Source of the DNA: Holophagales bacterium
GTDB lineage: Bacteria; Acidobacteriota; Thermoanaerobaculia; Multivoradales; Multivoraceae
Direction: 5' to 3'
Assembly: GCA_009843505.1 (NCBI GenBank)
Contig: VYDI01000027.1
Span: forward strand, 13,208-77,207
DNA: 64,000 bases
Shown here: positions 24,597-33,480 of the stretch, in pieces
Layout: each line of letters begins with the position of its first letter
Position numbering within the stretch: position 1 is the first letter of the stretch
Made by a program: the position numbers and the translations under genes
The notes under the pieces: model-generated
Seen by the model: the letters and a program-made list of their open reading frames with translations, nothing else
Told to the model about the DNA's origin: nothing
Database searches by the model: none

Positions 24597-26417
24597 TCAC
24601 TCAGTGGGCGGACCGCCAATCCAGATCGGCGACGACCAGGCGCGTTCCTGGATGGTCGCCTGCAACTCGGCCCGGGGAGCGACGCCGGCCTTGATCGCGT
24701 CCCAGGTCGACCAGCGGCAGGTCGGATTCTCCAGCGCCCGGAGGTAGTAGAAGGCGTGCTGGCCGGCTTCGAATCCCGGGTCCTGCCAGAGAGCGACGAG
24801 TTCGGAGGCTCCCTTGTCCGGCGTGATGCTGCAGTCGGAAAGGTCGACCTCGGCGCCGTTATCCGGGCAGCGGTGGGTTTCGGGATCGGGTGTGCCGCCG
24901 TCCGAGCAGGTGACATCGAACACCTGCTCCATCGCCTGTTCGCCTTCGCTCCAGCCCTTGATCACCTGCACTCGCTGCAGCGGCGTGCCGAGGGGGTCCT
25001 GAAGCGCCCAGACGAGGAAGCGGGGAGCTTCCGCTCCGTCCGAACCGGCCGGCAGTTCGCCGCCCATCGGCACGCCCTCGGCGTAGGCGATGTCGACCGC
25101 GTCGTCGCGCTCAGCCAAGTTGTCCGGGTAGGCGCCGGCAAAGAAACGGACGACGATGCGGGGGCCGCTGGTGGCGAAGGTCTCCTTGCGGCGGAACGCT
25201 CCGTAGATCGACTCTCGGGTGTTCTCCTCGGCCCAGACACCGGCGAGGCCGGAGGCGCTCCAGGTCTTGTAGTAGGTGTCGTTGTAGGCCGTCACCCCAT
25301 CGTCCGACGCCATCGGCACCGAGCCGCGGAGCTCCGCCGTCGCGTCCAGGATGCCGACCTTGGCGACGAAGTTCGATTCGTCGAGCGAGGCGCCGCCGTT
25401 GTGGGTGTCGCTGGCGCCTACCAGGCCGAAACGGTACGGATTCGCGCCGTTCTCGGCCTGCAGCTCGAGTCCGCGCTGGTACGCGTTTCGCACGTAGGAA
25501 CCGCGCGGCCTCGACTTGTTCCACTGGGCGATCCGGTAGGGCATGATCTCGAAGTCCGCCCACTCGTCGTTCGGCGACAGGAAGGGGTGGGTGTCGGAGG
25601 TGCCCTTGACCTGGGTGACCTCGACCAGCGGTTCGTTCCGCATCCTGGTTTCCGCGTAGGCCGCGTCGATCGGCTCGCCGGCGAAGTTCACGAGCTGGAA
25701 CATGTGGCCGTCCGAGCCGTTCGAGTTGTGAGGGATGGCGAGGGCCTCGATGCCGCGCGATCGCAGATCATCCATCCACGCCCAGAGGTCCTCCGGGTTG
25801 ATCGAGTCGCCGCGGCCGTACGGGTAGTCCGGCACCGCGTCGCCGCGGAAGATCACGTTGCGGTGCAGGTTGCCGCCTTCGCGGCTCGAGGTGTACTCGT
25901 AGGCAGGGAAGGTGGTGAAGGCTCCCGGGGCGTTGTGGCGCTCGGCCGCTTCGACCGTCCGCTTCCAGGCGGAGCGGATGACGTTCACGTCGCGATGTTC
26001 CCGGATGTAGGCGCCGCTGCGGAAGGCGTTCCGTTTCTCGCTGATGGTCCGTGCCTGGGTGAAGTCCGCGGCGCGGTCGAGCTTCGACAGCGGGTGGTCG
26101 GGCTGGGACATCGCCTCCAGCATGCCGAGGTAGTTCGCGTGGTCGGTCACGGCGAGGAAGTCGAGCGGCCGGTCGAGCTGGAGGTCGAAGCCGCCAGGGT
26201 GTTCGATCGCCTTGCCCTTGGCGAACTCGTAGGCGTCGTCCGGCGTGGTGCGGGTGCCGAAGATGAAGGCGTCGAAGGAGTAGCGGGTGTGGACGTGCAG
26301 GTCGCCGAACAGGGCCCTGCGGTCGGCTTCCTGGGCTGCCGCGGCAAGGGTGCCGCAGAGCATCAGGCAGACGGCGGTTCCCAGAGTTTCGGCTGAGTTG
26401 GCGAGCACCTTCCGCAT
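24597..26417 (-). CDS. DUF3604 secreted PHP-like protein
   Basis: 606 residues from ATG 26417 with signal peptide (residues 1-28). Residues 37-50 read LFGDLHVHTRYSFD, with His41 and His43 of the PHP-like metal site, followed by DFLAVTDHANYLG and LVGASDTHNGG. These define DUF3604, a metal-dependent phosphoesterase-like family of unknown substrate, common in marine and soil heterotrophs. Predicted to be periplasmic. Divergently transcribed from the haem/monooxygenase-like gene at 26579 over a 161-base gap. Confidence 0.88.
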   Translation of the reverse strand: MRKVLANSAETLGTAVCLMLCGTLAAAAQEADRRALFGDLHVHTRYSFDAFIFGTRTTPDDAYEFAKGKAIEHPGGFDLQLDRPLDFLAVTDHANYLGMLEAMSQPDHPLSKLDRAADFTQARTISEKRNAFRSGAYIREHRDVNVIRSAWKRTVEAAERHNAPGAFTTFPAYEYTSSREGGNLHRNVIFRGDAVPDYPYGRGDSINPEDLWAWMDDLRSRGIEALAIPHNSNGSDGHMFQLVNFAGEPIDAAYAETRMRNEPLVEVTQVKGTSDTHPFLSPNDEWADFEIMPYRIAQWNKSRPRGSYVRNAYQRGLELQAENGANPYRFGLVGASDTHNGGASLDESNFVAKVGILDATAELRGSVPMASDDGVTAYNDTYYKTWSASGLAGVWAEENTRESIYGAFRRKETFATSGPRIVVRFFAGAYPDNLAERDDAVDIAYAEGVPMGGELPAGSDGAEAPRFLVWALQDPLGTPLQRVQVIKGWSEGEQAMEQVFDVTCSDGGTPDPETHRCPDNGAEVDLSDCSITPDKGASELVALWQDPGFEAGQHAFYYLRALENPTCRWSTWDAIKAGVAPRAELQATIQERAWSSPIWIGGPPTE

Positions 26418-26578
26418 GTTGGTGACCTCCGTTCGCTTTCTCGTTGATCGTTCTATCGTGACCCACGATACGCCAGTCTCCTTCGGTTACACTTACTGAG
26501 CACTGACCAAGGAACGGAGCCGGCAAGCGCTCCTTGGTCGCCGACAGTGGACCCAGGAGTCCGCAGTACAGGGAGCAC

Positions 26579-27916
26579 ATGAAGATGAAGACCCAGACCT
26601 CTCGTCCCATCCTGCTCATGCTCGTCGCCGCCGTTGCCGTTCCCGGCCTTGGTCTGGCTGCCGACGCGGACACGCCCACCTTCTACGCTGACGTTCTTCC
26701 GGTGCTGCAGGAGAACTGCCAGACCTGTCACCGGCCCGACGGCGAGGGCGAGAACATTGGCGGCATGATCGCGCCGATGCCGCTGATGACCTACGAGCAG
26801 ACCCGGCCCTGGGCGCGCTCGATCGCGCGCGCGGTCGAGAACCGCTCGATGCCGCCCTGGTTCGCGACCGAGGCGACACGCGGGAAGTTCCACCATGAGC
26901 GGGTGATGTCGGACGACGAGATCGAGACGGTTCTGGCCTGGGCCCGTGGCGGTTCGCCGGCGGGCGACGCGGCCGATGCGCCGGCGCCGAAGAAGTTCGT
27001 CGAGGAGGGCTCGGACGGCTGGTCGCTCGGGCGTCCGGACCTTGTCGTTCAGATGCCGGAGAACTACTGGGTGGCCGACGACATCGCCGACATCAACATC
27101 AACTTCGAGACCGAGCTCACCGAAGAGATGCTGCCGGAGACGGTCTGGGTGCGCGGCGTCGAGTTCAAGGTCGGCGGCAGCGACGTTCACCACATGTGCG
27201 CGAGCGTTCGCCCGCCCGGCGGCGCCACCGCGCTCGGCAAGTTCAGCGACAGCTCGATCGGATGCATCGCGCTCGGCGCCGAGAGCCACCTGATGGAACC
27301 CGGCTACGCGATGAAGCTCGAGCCGGGTTCGACGATCGAGTTCTCGATGCACTACAACAAGGAGGCCGGCGAGGGCAGCGGCTTCTACGACCGGTCCGAG
27401 ATCGGCTTCGTGTTCGCCGACGCTCCGGAGAGCGAGCTGCGCGAGGTCAAGTTCGACTCGATCGGCAATCTGACCTTCGAGATTCCGCCCGGCCACGAGC
27501 GCTGGAAGGTCGGTGCCGCGCGGGTTTTCCCGGTCGAGACGGACATCCTGGCCCTGTGGCCCCACGCCCACCTGCGGTCGGTCGCGGTGCGCTACGACGC
27601 CTTCTACCCCGACGGCACGACCGAGGTTCTTCTCGACGTGCCGAACTACGACCAGGAATGGCAGACGACGTACCAGTACAAGAAGCCGAAGACGATCCCT
27701 GCCGGCACCCGGGTCGAGGTGTCGATGTGGTTCGAGAACTCGCCCGAGCGCGGCGAGGAGCGCGGCTTCGACCCGGCGGACAACGTCGTCAACGGCACGG
27801 CCACGACCGACGAGATGATGCTCGGCTTCGTGGCCTGGGCGCCGGTCGAGCCGGTCGATCCGATCGCGCTGCGGCTTGGAGTCGCCTCGATTCAGAGCAC
27901 CGGCGGCGGGGAGTAG
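26579..27916 (+). CDS. c-type haem / copper type II monooxygenase-like secreted protein (intact paralog)
   Basis: 445 residues. ATG 26579 is chosen over upstream in-frame codons because a signal peptide follows (LLMLVAAVAVPGLGLAA) and GGGAG lies just before. It has a CQTCH haem site (C47, C50, H51), then a copper-monooxygenase-like region with SDVHHMC and WPHAHLRSVAV histidines. It parallels the gene at 709-2284 along its whole length, including EQTRPWARSIARAVENRSMP. Likely a periplasmic redox enzyme; substrate unknown. A TACACT hexamer at 26488-26493 may be a promoter. Followed 10 bases later by the DUF2911 gene. Confidence 0.85.
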   Translation: MKMKTQTSRPILLMLVAAVAVPGLGLAADADTPTFYADVLPVLQENCQTCHRPDGEGENIGGMIAPMPLMTYEQTRPWARSIARAVENRSMPPWFATEATRGKFHHERVMSDDEIETVLAWARGGSPAGDAADAPAPKKFVEEGSDGWSLGRPDLVVQMPENYWVADDIADININFETELTEEMLPETVWVRGVEFKVGGSDVHHMCASVRPPGGATALGKFSDSSIGCIALGAESHLMEPGYAMKLEPGSTIEFSMHYNKEAGEGSGFYDRSEIGFVFADAPESELREVKFDSIGNLTFEIPPGHERWKVGAARVFPVETDILALWPHAHLRSVAVRYDAFYPDGTTEVLLDVPNYDQEWQTTYQYKKPKTIPAGTRVEVSMWFENSPERGEERGFDPADNVVNGTATTDEMMLGFVAWAPVEPVDPIALRLGVASIQSTGGGE

Positions 27917-27926
27917 GTAGGCGGGG

Positions 27927-28601
27927 ATGACCGGTTCGCGCGGGTGGTGGCGGCTTTCTTCGGTCGCGGCCGTCCTGCTGCTCTCGGCAGCGGCGTTCGG
28001 GGCGCCTGCGGCGGGTCAGTTCGCCGAGACCGAGAAAGTCATCGAGAAACCCTCGAAGGAGGGGGAGGGTCGCAAGCTCGACGCCTCGGGCCTGACCAAC
28101 GCCTTCGCGCTGCTGGTCAACGCGACCCGTTCGATCGACCGGGCCGAGATCGGCGGCGGCATGGTCGAGGTGAACGCCGGAAGGCTGCCGCTCCTCGGCG
28201 TGGACTGGGAGGCGTTGCAGGAGCACGAACAGGGCCTGTTCGAGTTTCAGACCGCGGCCGCGATCAAGCTGCGCACGGAGGCCGACATCGTGGTCGGCGA
28301 CCTCGAGGTGCCGGCCGGCAACGTCTCACCCGGCTTCGCGGGCCTCTACAGCTTGTGGCTCCGCCTCGACGACGACGGTCAGTGGGTGCTGATCGTGAAC
28401 AACGAGCCCGACGTCTGGGGCACGATGCACGATCCGGCGAAGGACCTGGGCGAGATCCGGCTTGAGCACTCGATCGTGGAGGGCGGGAAGCCGCGCCTGA
28501 CGATCGAGATCGAGCCGCCCGAAGGCGACACCCCGGGGACGCTCAAGCTGTCCTGGGGCGAGCATCGCTGGCAGACGACGGTCGCCGGCCTCAGGTCGTA
28601 A
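27927..28601 (+). CDS. DUF2911 secreted protein
   Basis: 224 residues from ATG 27927. The signal peptide (about 1-30) ends ...FGAPAAGQ. The core AGLYSLWLRLDDDGQWVLIV followed by NNEPDVWGTMHD matches the DUF2911 pattern (AGTYSLW...W.ViFN). The family is widespread and uncharacterised, predicted periplasmic and beta-rich. Ten bases downstream of the haem/monooxygenase-like gene, so probably co-transcribed. Confidence 0.75.
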   Translation: MTGSRGWWRLSSVAAVLLLSAAAFGAPAAGQFAETEKVIEKPSKEGEGRKLDASGLTNAFALLVNATRSIDRAEIGGGMVEVNAGRLPLLGVDWEALQEHEQGLFEFQTAAAIKLRTEADIVVGDLEVPAGNVSPGFAGLYSLWLRLDDDGQWVLIVNNEPDVWGTMHDPAKDLGEIRLEHSIVEGGKPRLTIEIEPPEGDTPGTLKLSWGEHRWQTTVAGLRS

Positions 28602-28821
28602 GTGCCAGGAAGCTAGCTCGACCGGAACCGCACGGGCCACGCGCGGGTTCGGGGCCGATGCAGCGAAGGGCGTGTCTGGTGTTGGGTGGGATCTAGATGG
28701 CCGTTCCCGGATATGAGCAGCTTCCATCGAATGGCACTCGGGTCGGTATTGGCCGAATCGTGCCAGTTGTGCCATTCGAGTTCGGCCTGATCGACAACGA
28801 CGGGCTGGAGCATAGGCACTT
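28602..28821. other. 220-base intergenic gap with an 11-bp inverted repeat
   Basis: Between convergent genes and without a credible reading frame. Arms TCGAATGGCAC (28727-28737) and GTGCCATTCGA (28769-28779) are perfectly complementary across a 31-base loop. It could be a transcript-end structure or a relic of a mobile element. Confidence 0.5.
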
Positions 28822-30120
28822 CTAACTGCCCGGAGAACTTGTGGCCACTGGCTGGATCGGTCGCGCTCCCAGCACCGGCGCGTGCAGCCCGAAGGCGACG
28901 AAGGCGCCGGCGAGGCAGCAGGCCGCCATGATCCAGAAGGTCAGCGTATGGGAGCCGGACCAGTCGGAGAGCAGTCCGGCGATGGTCGGCGCCGCGGGCG
29001 AGATCAGGCCGGTGATCGCGAAGCGGGTACCGATGATCGTGCCGAAGGCGCGCCTCCCGTAGAAGGAGGAGTACACGACCGGGATACAGACGTAGGCGCA
29101 GCCGAAACCGAGGCCGACGAGTACGACGGACGCGTAGGCGACGAGCGCCGTGTTCGCATTCACGAGGCCGGCGCAACCGACTCCCTCGACCAGGAGCACG
29201 ATGCCGAGCAGGCGTTGGGGCGACATGTAGTCGCCGACGAAGGCGCTCAGCCGGCCCAGCAGGCTGACCGCGACGCGGACGCCGAGGATCGCGCCTACGA
29301 CGGCGGTCGTAAAGCCCAGGGCCTCCAGGTGCTTGCGACCGTAGACGGTGATGATGCCCCAAGGCACCCCGTAGGCGATCGACAGGGCAATGAGGACATA
29401 GAACTGGTGGGTGCGCATGGCCAGCGGCGCGGTCCACTCGCCGAGGCCTGACGGTCCCGACCTCTCCTCTTCGTCTGCCGCTCCGGCCGCCTCGCCCCGT
29501 GCAGGGCCGCCATCCGGCTGCTGACCGACGCTTTCCGGGGTGCCGCGAACGAAGAGCACCGCGATCACCGCGACCGCGGCGGAGACTCCGGCGATCACAA
29601 GCCAGCCGGCCCGCCAGTCGGCCACCCGCAGGATGCCTGGGGCGAAGTAGGCGTTCACCGGGATGCCGACGACAGCGCCGCCGGCCAGCACCAGTCCGAT
29701 CGCCCGCGACCGGAAACGCACGAACCAGTTGGAGGCCAGAGTCTGGGCAGGCAGGATCGTCGAAAGACCGATGGCGACGCCGCCCAGGACGCCGTATGCA
29801 AGGAGGCAGTCGACAAACGAATCCGCCCGGCTCAACAGCCAGAAGGCCAGCACCGCGACGACGGAGCCGAATCCCATCACCGAGCGGATGCCGTACCTGG
29901 CCATCGTCATGCCGACGACGGGGCCGAGCAGATGGTAGAGGTAGTTGAAGACGCTGAACACCAGACCCGACTGGGTGTCGTTCAAGCCGAGGTCCTGCTG
30001 CATCTCGGGCAGGAAGAAGCCCCAGCTGTAGTACATCGGCGAGATGCCGAAGCCGTAGCAGACAGAACCGAGCCCGACCATCTGCCATCCGAGGAAGCGG
30101 CGGGGCGGGTTGCTCGTCAT
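28822..30120 (-). CDS. MFS transporter
   Basis: 432 residues from ATG 30120. About twelve hydrophobic segments are separated by short loops, with the major-facilitator loop pattern LGGVAIGLSTILP / RSRAIGLVLAGGAVVG after helix 4 and a central charged loop rich in Gly, Glu and Arg (about residues 195-225). The first helix reads GLGSVCYGFGISPMYYSWGF. Closest in feel to oxalate/formate or monocarboxylate-type MFS proteins; substrate is not predicted. It follows the carboxylesterase gene by 42 bases on the same strand. Confidence 0.88.
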   Translation of the reverse strand: MTSNPPRRFLGWQMVGLGSVCYGFGISPMYYSWGFFLPEMQQDLGLNDTQSGLVFSVFNYLYHLLGPVVGMTMARYGIRSVMGFGSVVAVLAFWLLSRADSFVDCLLAYGVLGGVAIGLSTILPAQTLASNWFVRFRSRAIGLVLAGGAVVGIPVNAYFAPGILRVADWRAGWLVIAGVSAAVAVIAVLFVRGTPESVGQQPDGGPARGEAAGAADEEERSGPSGLGEWTAPLAMRTHQFYVLIALSIAYGVPWGIITVYGRKHLEALGFTTAVVGAILGVRVAVSLLGRLSAFVGDYMSPQRLLGIVLLVEGVGCAGLVNANTALVAYASVVLVGLGFGCAYVCIPVVYSSFYGRRAFGTIIGTRFAITGLISPAAPTIAGLLSDWSGSHTLTFWIMAACCLAGAFVAFGLHAPVLGARPIQPVATSSPGS

Positions 30121-30162
30121 TCCCGCTTCGCCTGTGTCGCCTCGTGTGTCCGTTGCCGCCGA

Positions 30163-31761
30163 CTACTGGCCGCGGATCGCTTCGAGCCGGTCGTTGATCT
30201 CCCGTTCCAGCGCCGCCCCCGTCTTCACCTCGTCACCGAGTTCGAGATAGGCCTGTTTGACGCCATCGAACTCCGGCCAGGGCGGCCGGCCGCCGCCGTT
30301 CGGGTCGCCGGTGCGGGCGAACTGGACCCAGTAGTCGATCATCAGGGTCGCGAGGGCGTCATCGGTGTCGTCGTAGTTCTCGCCTTGGAGCGTGTTGAAG
30401 ACGTAGCCGAGCTCCGCCGCGTGATGGGCGCCCCAGGCCGGGTTCTCGGGATTCACCCGGGTGAAGAAGTACTGGAACGCGGGGGAGGACACGTTGTCCA
30501 TCCCGAGCAGCATCCGGCGCGTGCCCCGCAGGAACCAGGTGTCGGTCAGGAAGCGGTCCTGCTGCACCTTGAGTTCCTCGGCGCTCTTCGACGGGTAGAG
30601 CTTCGCCACTTCCTCGGCCTGGTCGCCGTAGACGCCCTTCAGCATCTCGAGGAACTCCGCCCGCTCGGTGAGCGGCTGGAAGGCCATGAACATCGTGCCC
30701 TCGTTGCGATTCGTGCCGGCGATCAGGGGGATGTCGTTCTGCTTCCCGGCCGTGTAGCGGTCTTCGCTGGACTCGGGCATGAAGGCCGTGCCGTAGGTGA
30801 CGTGCGGCTCGTAGGCGCCGGGCTGGCCCGCCTGGGGGGTTCCGGTGATGATCGTCTTCGCGTCGAGGGTCCGCAGCGCCTTCGCCGTCTGTTTGTCGCC
30901 GTCGCCGAGCATCGCCGCTGCCCAGGCGACGCCGACGTCCTCGGCGCTGCCGTGAATGCCGTTCGCTCCCCTGAGCGGGCGGACGTTCGTGTCGGTGACC
31001 CAGGGGCTTTCCGCGATCGCCCGGTGGATGAGCCCGCTGGCAAGGGGACTCGCCATCAGCGCGTGGACGCTCGTGCCGCCGGCCGACTCACCGAAGATCG
31101 TCACGTTGTCCGGATCGCCGCCGAACCTGGCGATGTTCCGCTCGACCCACTGGAGCGCCGCGATCTGATCGAGGAAGCCGTAGTTGCCGGACTCGCCGCC
31201 GGCCTCCCTTGAGAGTGCGGGGTGGGCGAGGTAGCCAAGCGGGCCGAGACGGTAGTTGATCGAAACGAGGACGACGCCCTTGTCAGCGAAGGCGGAGCCG
31301 TCATAGCCGATCTGGTTGCTCCAGCCGAGGCTAAGGCCTCCTCCGTGGATCCAGACCATCACCGGCCGGGGATCGTCGCCTTCCCCAGCCGCCGTCCAGA
31401 CGTTCAGGAACAGGCAGTCCTCGGACGACTCCGGCAGGGACTCGCCGGTCATCATCGCCAGAACCGGTGCCTGCGGGCAGATCGCGCCGAACTTCGTCGC
31501 GTCGCGCACGCCGCTCCACGTCGCCGCCGGCTGCGGCGCTTTCCAGCGCAGTTCGCCGACCGGCGGCGCGGCGAACGGGATGCCGCGGTAGACCGTGAGG
31601 GCGGTGTCCGCATCGAGGACCTCACCTTGCAGCTTGCCGGAGTCGACCTTGACCAAGCCGGCGTCCGTGCTGGCGCCTGGGGCCGCCGCTGCGAACAGTA
31701 GGGCGGGGACCAGGATGGCGGTCCAGTGGACTCGGTTTCTGCGGCAGCGGAGTTCGGCCAT
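30163..31761 (-). CDS. Type B carboxylesterase
   Basis: 532 residues from ATG 31761 with GGAGG before it and a signal peptide (about residues 12-31). Alpha/beta hydrolase of the carboxylesterase B family: YRGIPFAAPPVGELRWKAPQ, oxyanion segment WIHGGGLSLG, nucleophile elbow FGESAGGTSV with the catalytic Ser, and HHAAELGYVFN with the catalytic His. It hydrolyses carboxylic esters, probably in the periplasm. Together with the adjacent MFS transporter it may deliver a hydrolysed product into the cell (inferred from proximity). Confidence 0.92.
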   Translation of the reverse strand: MAELRCRRNRVHWTAILVPALLFAAAAPGASTDAGLVKVDSGKLQGEVLDADTALTVYRGIPFAAPPVGELRWKAPQPAATWSGVRDATKFGAICPQAPVLAMMTGESLPESSEDCLFLNVWTAAGEGDDPRPVMVWIHGGGLSLGWSNQIGYDGSAFADKGVVLVSINYRLGPLGYLAHPALSREAGGESGNYGFLDQIAALQWVERNIARFGGDPDNVTIFGESAGGTSVHALMASPLASGLIHRAIAESPWVTDTNVRPLRGANGIHGSAEDVGVAWAAAMLGDGDKQTAKALRTLDAKTIITGTPQAGQPGAYEPHVTYGTAFMPESSEDRYTAGKQNDIPLIAGTNRNEGTMFMAFQPLTERAEFLEMLKGVYGDQAEEVAKLYPSKSAEELKVQQDRFLTDTWFLRGTRRMLLGMDNVSSPAFQYFFTRVNPENPAWGAHHAAELGYVFNTLQGENYDDTDDALATLMIDYWVQFARTGDPNGGGRPPWPEFDGVKQAYLELGDEVKTGAALEREINDRLEAIRGQ

Positions 31762-31849
31762 GTTGCCTCCGGGGGTTCGGTCTGGATGGTGTGATCAGGG
31801 AGGCGACTCTACACGGCTGGTCGCGGCCGGCTCGGACAGTCGGCGATGC

Positions 31850-31857
31850 GCTAGGAT
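31850..31857 (+). promoter_or_regulatory. GCTAGGAT -10-like element
   Basis: Located 59 bases before the ATG at 31917; matches the GCTANNNT element recurring in this window. The -35 is unclear. Confidence 0.4.
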
Positions 31858-31916
31858 CGCTCGCGACGACTTCAGACGGCTGTCGTGCGGCAGTCGCGAT
31901 GAGGAGATGATTCAGG

Positions 31917-32420
31917 ATGCCGAAGTTAGTCAGGGGTGTTATCGCGGTTGTTGGTCTGTCGATGCTCGGACTTCATGCCGAGCCCGTTCGCGCCGGCGAA
32001 GCCGAGGTGCCGGAACGGGCTGGCGCGGCCGATTCGGTCTCGTCGCCGAGCGAGGACGGCTGCGTCGAGAGCGCCACCACGCTGTGCCTGCAAGAGGGCC
32101 GCTACGAGGTGAAGGTCGACTTCACGGCCAACGGCGAGACGATGCCCGCCAGGGTGGCGAGGCCTCGCACGGAGGATTCCGGACTGTTCTACTTCTTCGA
32201 GCCGAACAACTGGGAGATGCTGCTCAAGGTGCTTGACGGTTGCGGCGTCAACCAGCACCACTGGGTGTTTGCCGCCTCCGCGACCGATGTCGGCCTCAAT
32301 CTCGTTGTGCGGGACACGACGAACGACGCGAGCAAGACTTACACCAAGGCGCCCGGCGAACCGGCGCCTGCGATCACCGATGTCGGAGCGTTTCCGGACG
32401 CCTGCGGGGCTACCAGCTAA
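31917..32420 (+). CDS. Small secreted protein of unknown function
   Basis: 167 residues from ATG 31917, with Shine-Dalgarno GAGGAGA at about 31900. Signal peptide about 1-26. The mature part has paired cysteines (CVESATTLCLQEGRYEVKV) and DSGLFYFFEPNNWEM followed by LLKVLDGCGVNQHHWVFAA. I recall this pattern from repeat-containing extracellular proteins of Acidobacteriota, where it appears as a C-terminal module; here it stands alone. A structural or binding role is plausible, but no function is known. Confidence 0.75.
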   Translation: MPKLVRGVIAVVGLSMLGLHAEPVRAGEAEVPERAGAADSVSSPSEDGCVESATTLCLQEGRYEVKVDFTANGETMPARVARPRTEDSGLFYFFEPNNWEMLLKVLDGCGVNQHHWVFAASATDVGLNLVVRDTTNDASKTYTKAPGEPAPAITDVGAFPDACGATS

Positions 32421-32439
32421 CGCAGCAGTAGTCCGAGAG

Positions 32440-32495
32440 CGGCGTTGCGCGCCGAATGCCGGCGGGGGACGCCAGCGCACCGAGTTCTCTGCCGC
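32440..32495 (+). repeat. Interspersed palindromic repeat, copy 2
   Basis: GCGGCGTTGCGCGCCGAATG then CCGGCGGGGGACGCCAGCGC and ACCGAGTTCTCTGCCGC. Aligns with the inverted copy at 43049-43110 over about 55 bases, including the flanking AGTTTCTGCCGC. Lies between two convergent genes. Confidence 0.55.
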
Positions 32496-32520
32496 TCGGG
32501 CTCCCGGCGTGAGTAGGGAG

Positions 32521-33480
32521 TCACCGGTAGAGCTCTGCGAGGGCCCTTATCGACTCCTCGACCTCCCGCGGCGCGGCGTCCGGAACGCCGCAGCGGGCGA
32601 TGACGTGGGTCATGCCGATGCGCTCACGGTAGCGGTCGAGCCCCGCGCGCACCTCATCGGGTCCGCCGACGACCGCCCAGTTCTCGATGTCCGCCAGCTC
32701 CTCTTCCTGAACCAGGCGGGTGCCGGCGCGTGCCATCCTGAGCGCCTGCGCGGTCAGGGCGGCGCTCACGCGCTCGCAGGTGCCCCGGTCTTCCGAGATG
32801 AAGACGGTGCGCATGACCGGGACGATCGGTCGCGGCATCCCTTGCGGCAGGGCCTCACGGTGGAGTTCGTGGTTCCGCGTGAGCCGGCCGATCGTTTCGA
32901 GGGGAGAGGACAGGTAGGGCAGGCCGAGTTCGCCGGCCTGCTTGAGCGCCAGCGGGCCGAATGCGGCCACCCATAGTTCCGGATGCGGCTGCTGCACCGG
33001 CAGCGGCGCGATGCGCACGGGTTGACGCGTGCCGGGTTCGCCGACCTCGATCGCCTCGCCGACCCAGGCCCGCTTCATCAGGTCGAGCGACTCGAGGAAA
33101 CGCTGGCGCTTGGTGCGGGGATCGACGCCGAAGGCCGCGAACAGCGCCGGCCGGAAACCGCGGCCCAGGCCGAGGATCACGCGGCCGTTGGAGAGGCGGT
33201 CGAGGACGGCGACCTCCTCGGCCGCCTGGAAGGCGTTGCGAACCGGCAGCAGGTAGGAGGTGGTGCCCAGCCGCAGGTTCGTCGTTCGTGCCGCTGCCGC
33301 AGCGAGAACGACGATGGGCGAGGGGCAGGCCGCGGCGCCTGTGAAGTGGCTTTCGGGCAGGAACAGCGAGTGGAAGCCGAGCCGGTCGGCGAATTCCGCC
33401 TGGTCGGCGATCGACCCCGCCTCGTCGCCCAGGTAGTTGACCCAGGGGGTCAGCCCGATCTCGATGCGGCTCTCCTTCAG
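32521..33480 (-). CDS. LLM-class oxidoreductase with probable CTG start
   Basis: 319 residues if read from CTG 33480; the first ATG (33180) would delete 100 residues of the barrel. The upstream part in the same frame is clearly family sequence: IEIGLTPWVNYLGDEA, SLFLPESHFTG, SYLLPVRNAFQAAEEVAVLD and LSNGRVILGLGRGFRPA. The C-terminal half has HPELWVAAFGPLALKQAGEL. No ATG, GTG or TTG occurs in frame between 33480 and the start of homology. The CTG overlaps the TGA of the beta-oxidation gene upstream (CTGA), implying coupled initiation. Flavin or F420-dependent oxidoreductase of unknown substrate. Confidence 0.8.
   Translation of the reverse strand: MKESRIEIGLTPWVNYLGDEAGSIADQAEFADRLGFHSLFLPESHFTGAAACPSPIVVLAAAAARTTNLRLGTTSYLLPVRNAFQAAEEVAVLDRLSNGRVILGLGRGFRPALFAAFGVDPRTKRQRFLESLDLMKRAWVGEAIEVGEPGTRQPVRIAPLPVQQPHPELWVAAFGPLALKQAGELGLPYLSSPLETIGRLTRNHELHREALPQGMPRPIVPVMRTVFISEDRGTCERVSAALTAQALRMARAGTRLVQEEELADIENWAVVGGPDEVRAGLDRYRERIGMTHVIARCGVPDAAPREVEESIRALAELYR

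Noticed and set aside
24567..26396. A 609-codon plus-strand open frame opposite the DUF3604 gene
   Set aside because: Exactly antisense to a gene with clear PHP-like motifs; no domain of its own, typical high-GC antisense frame.
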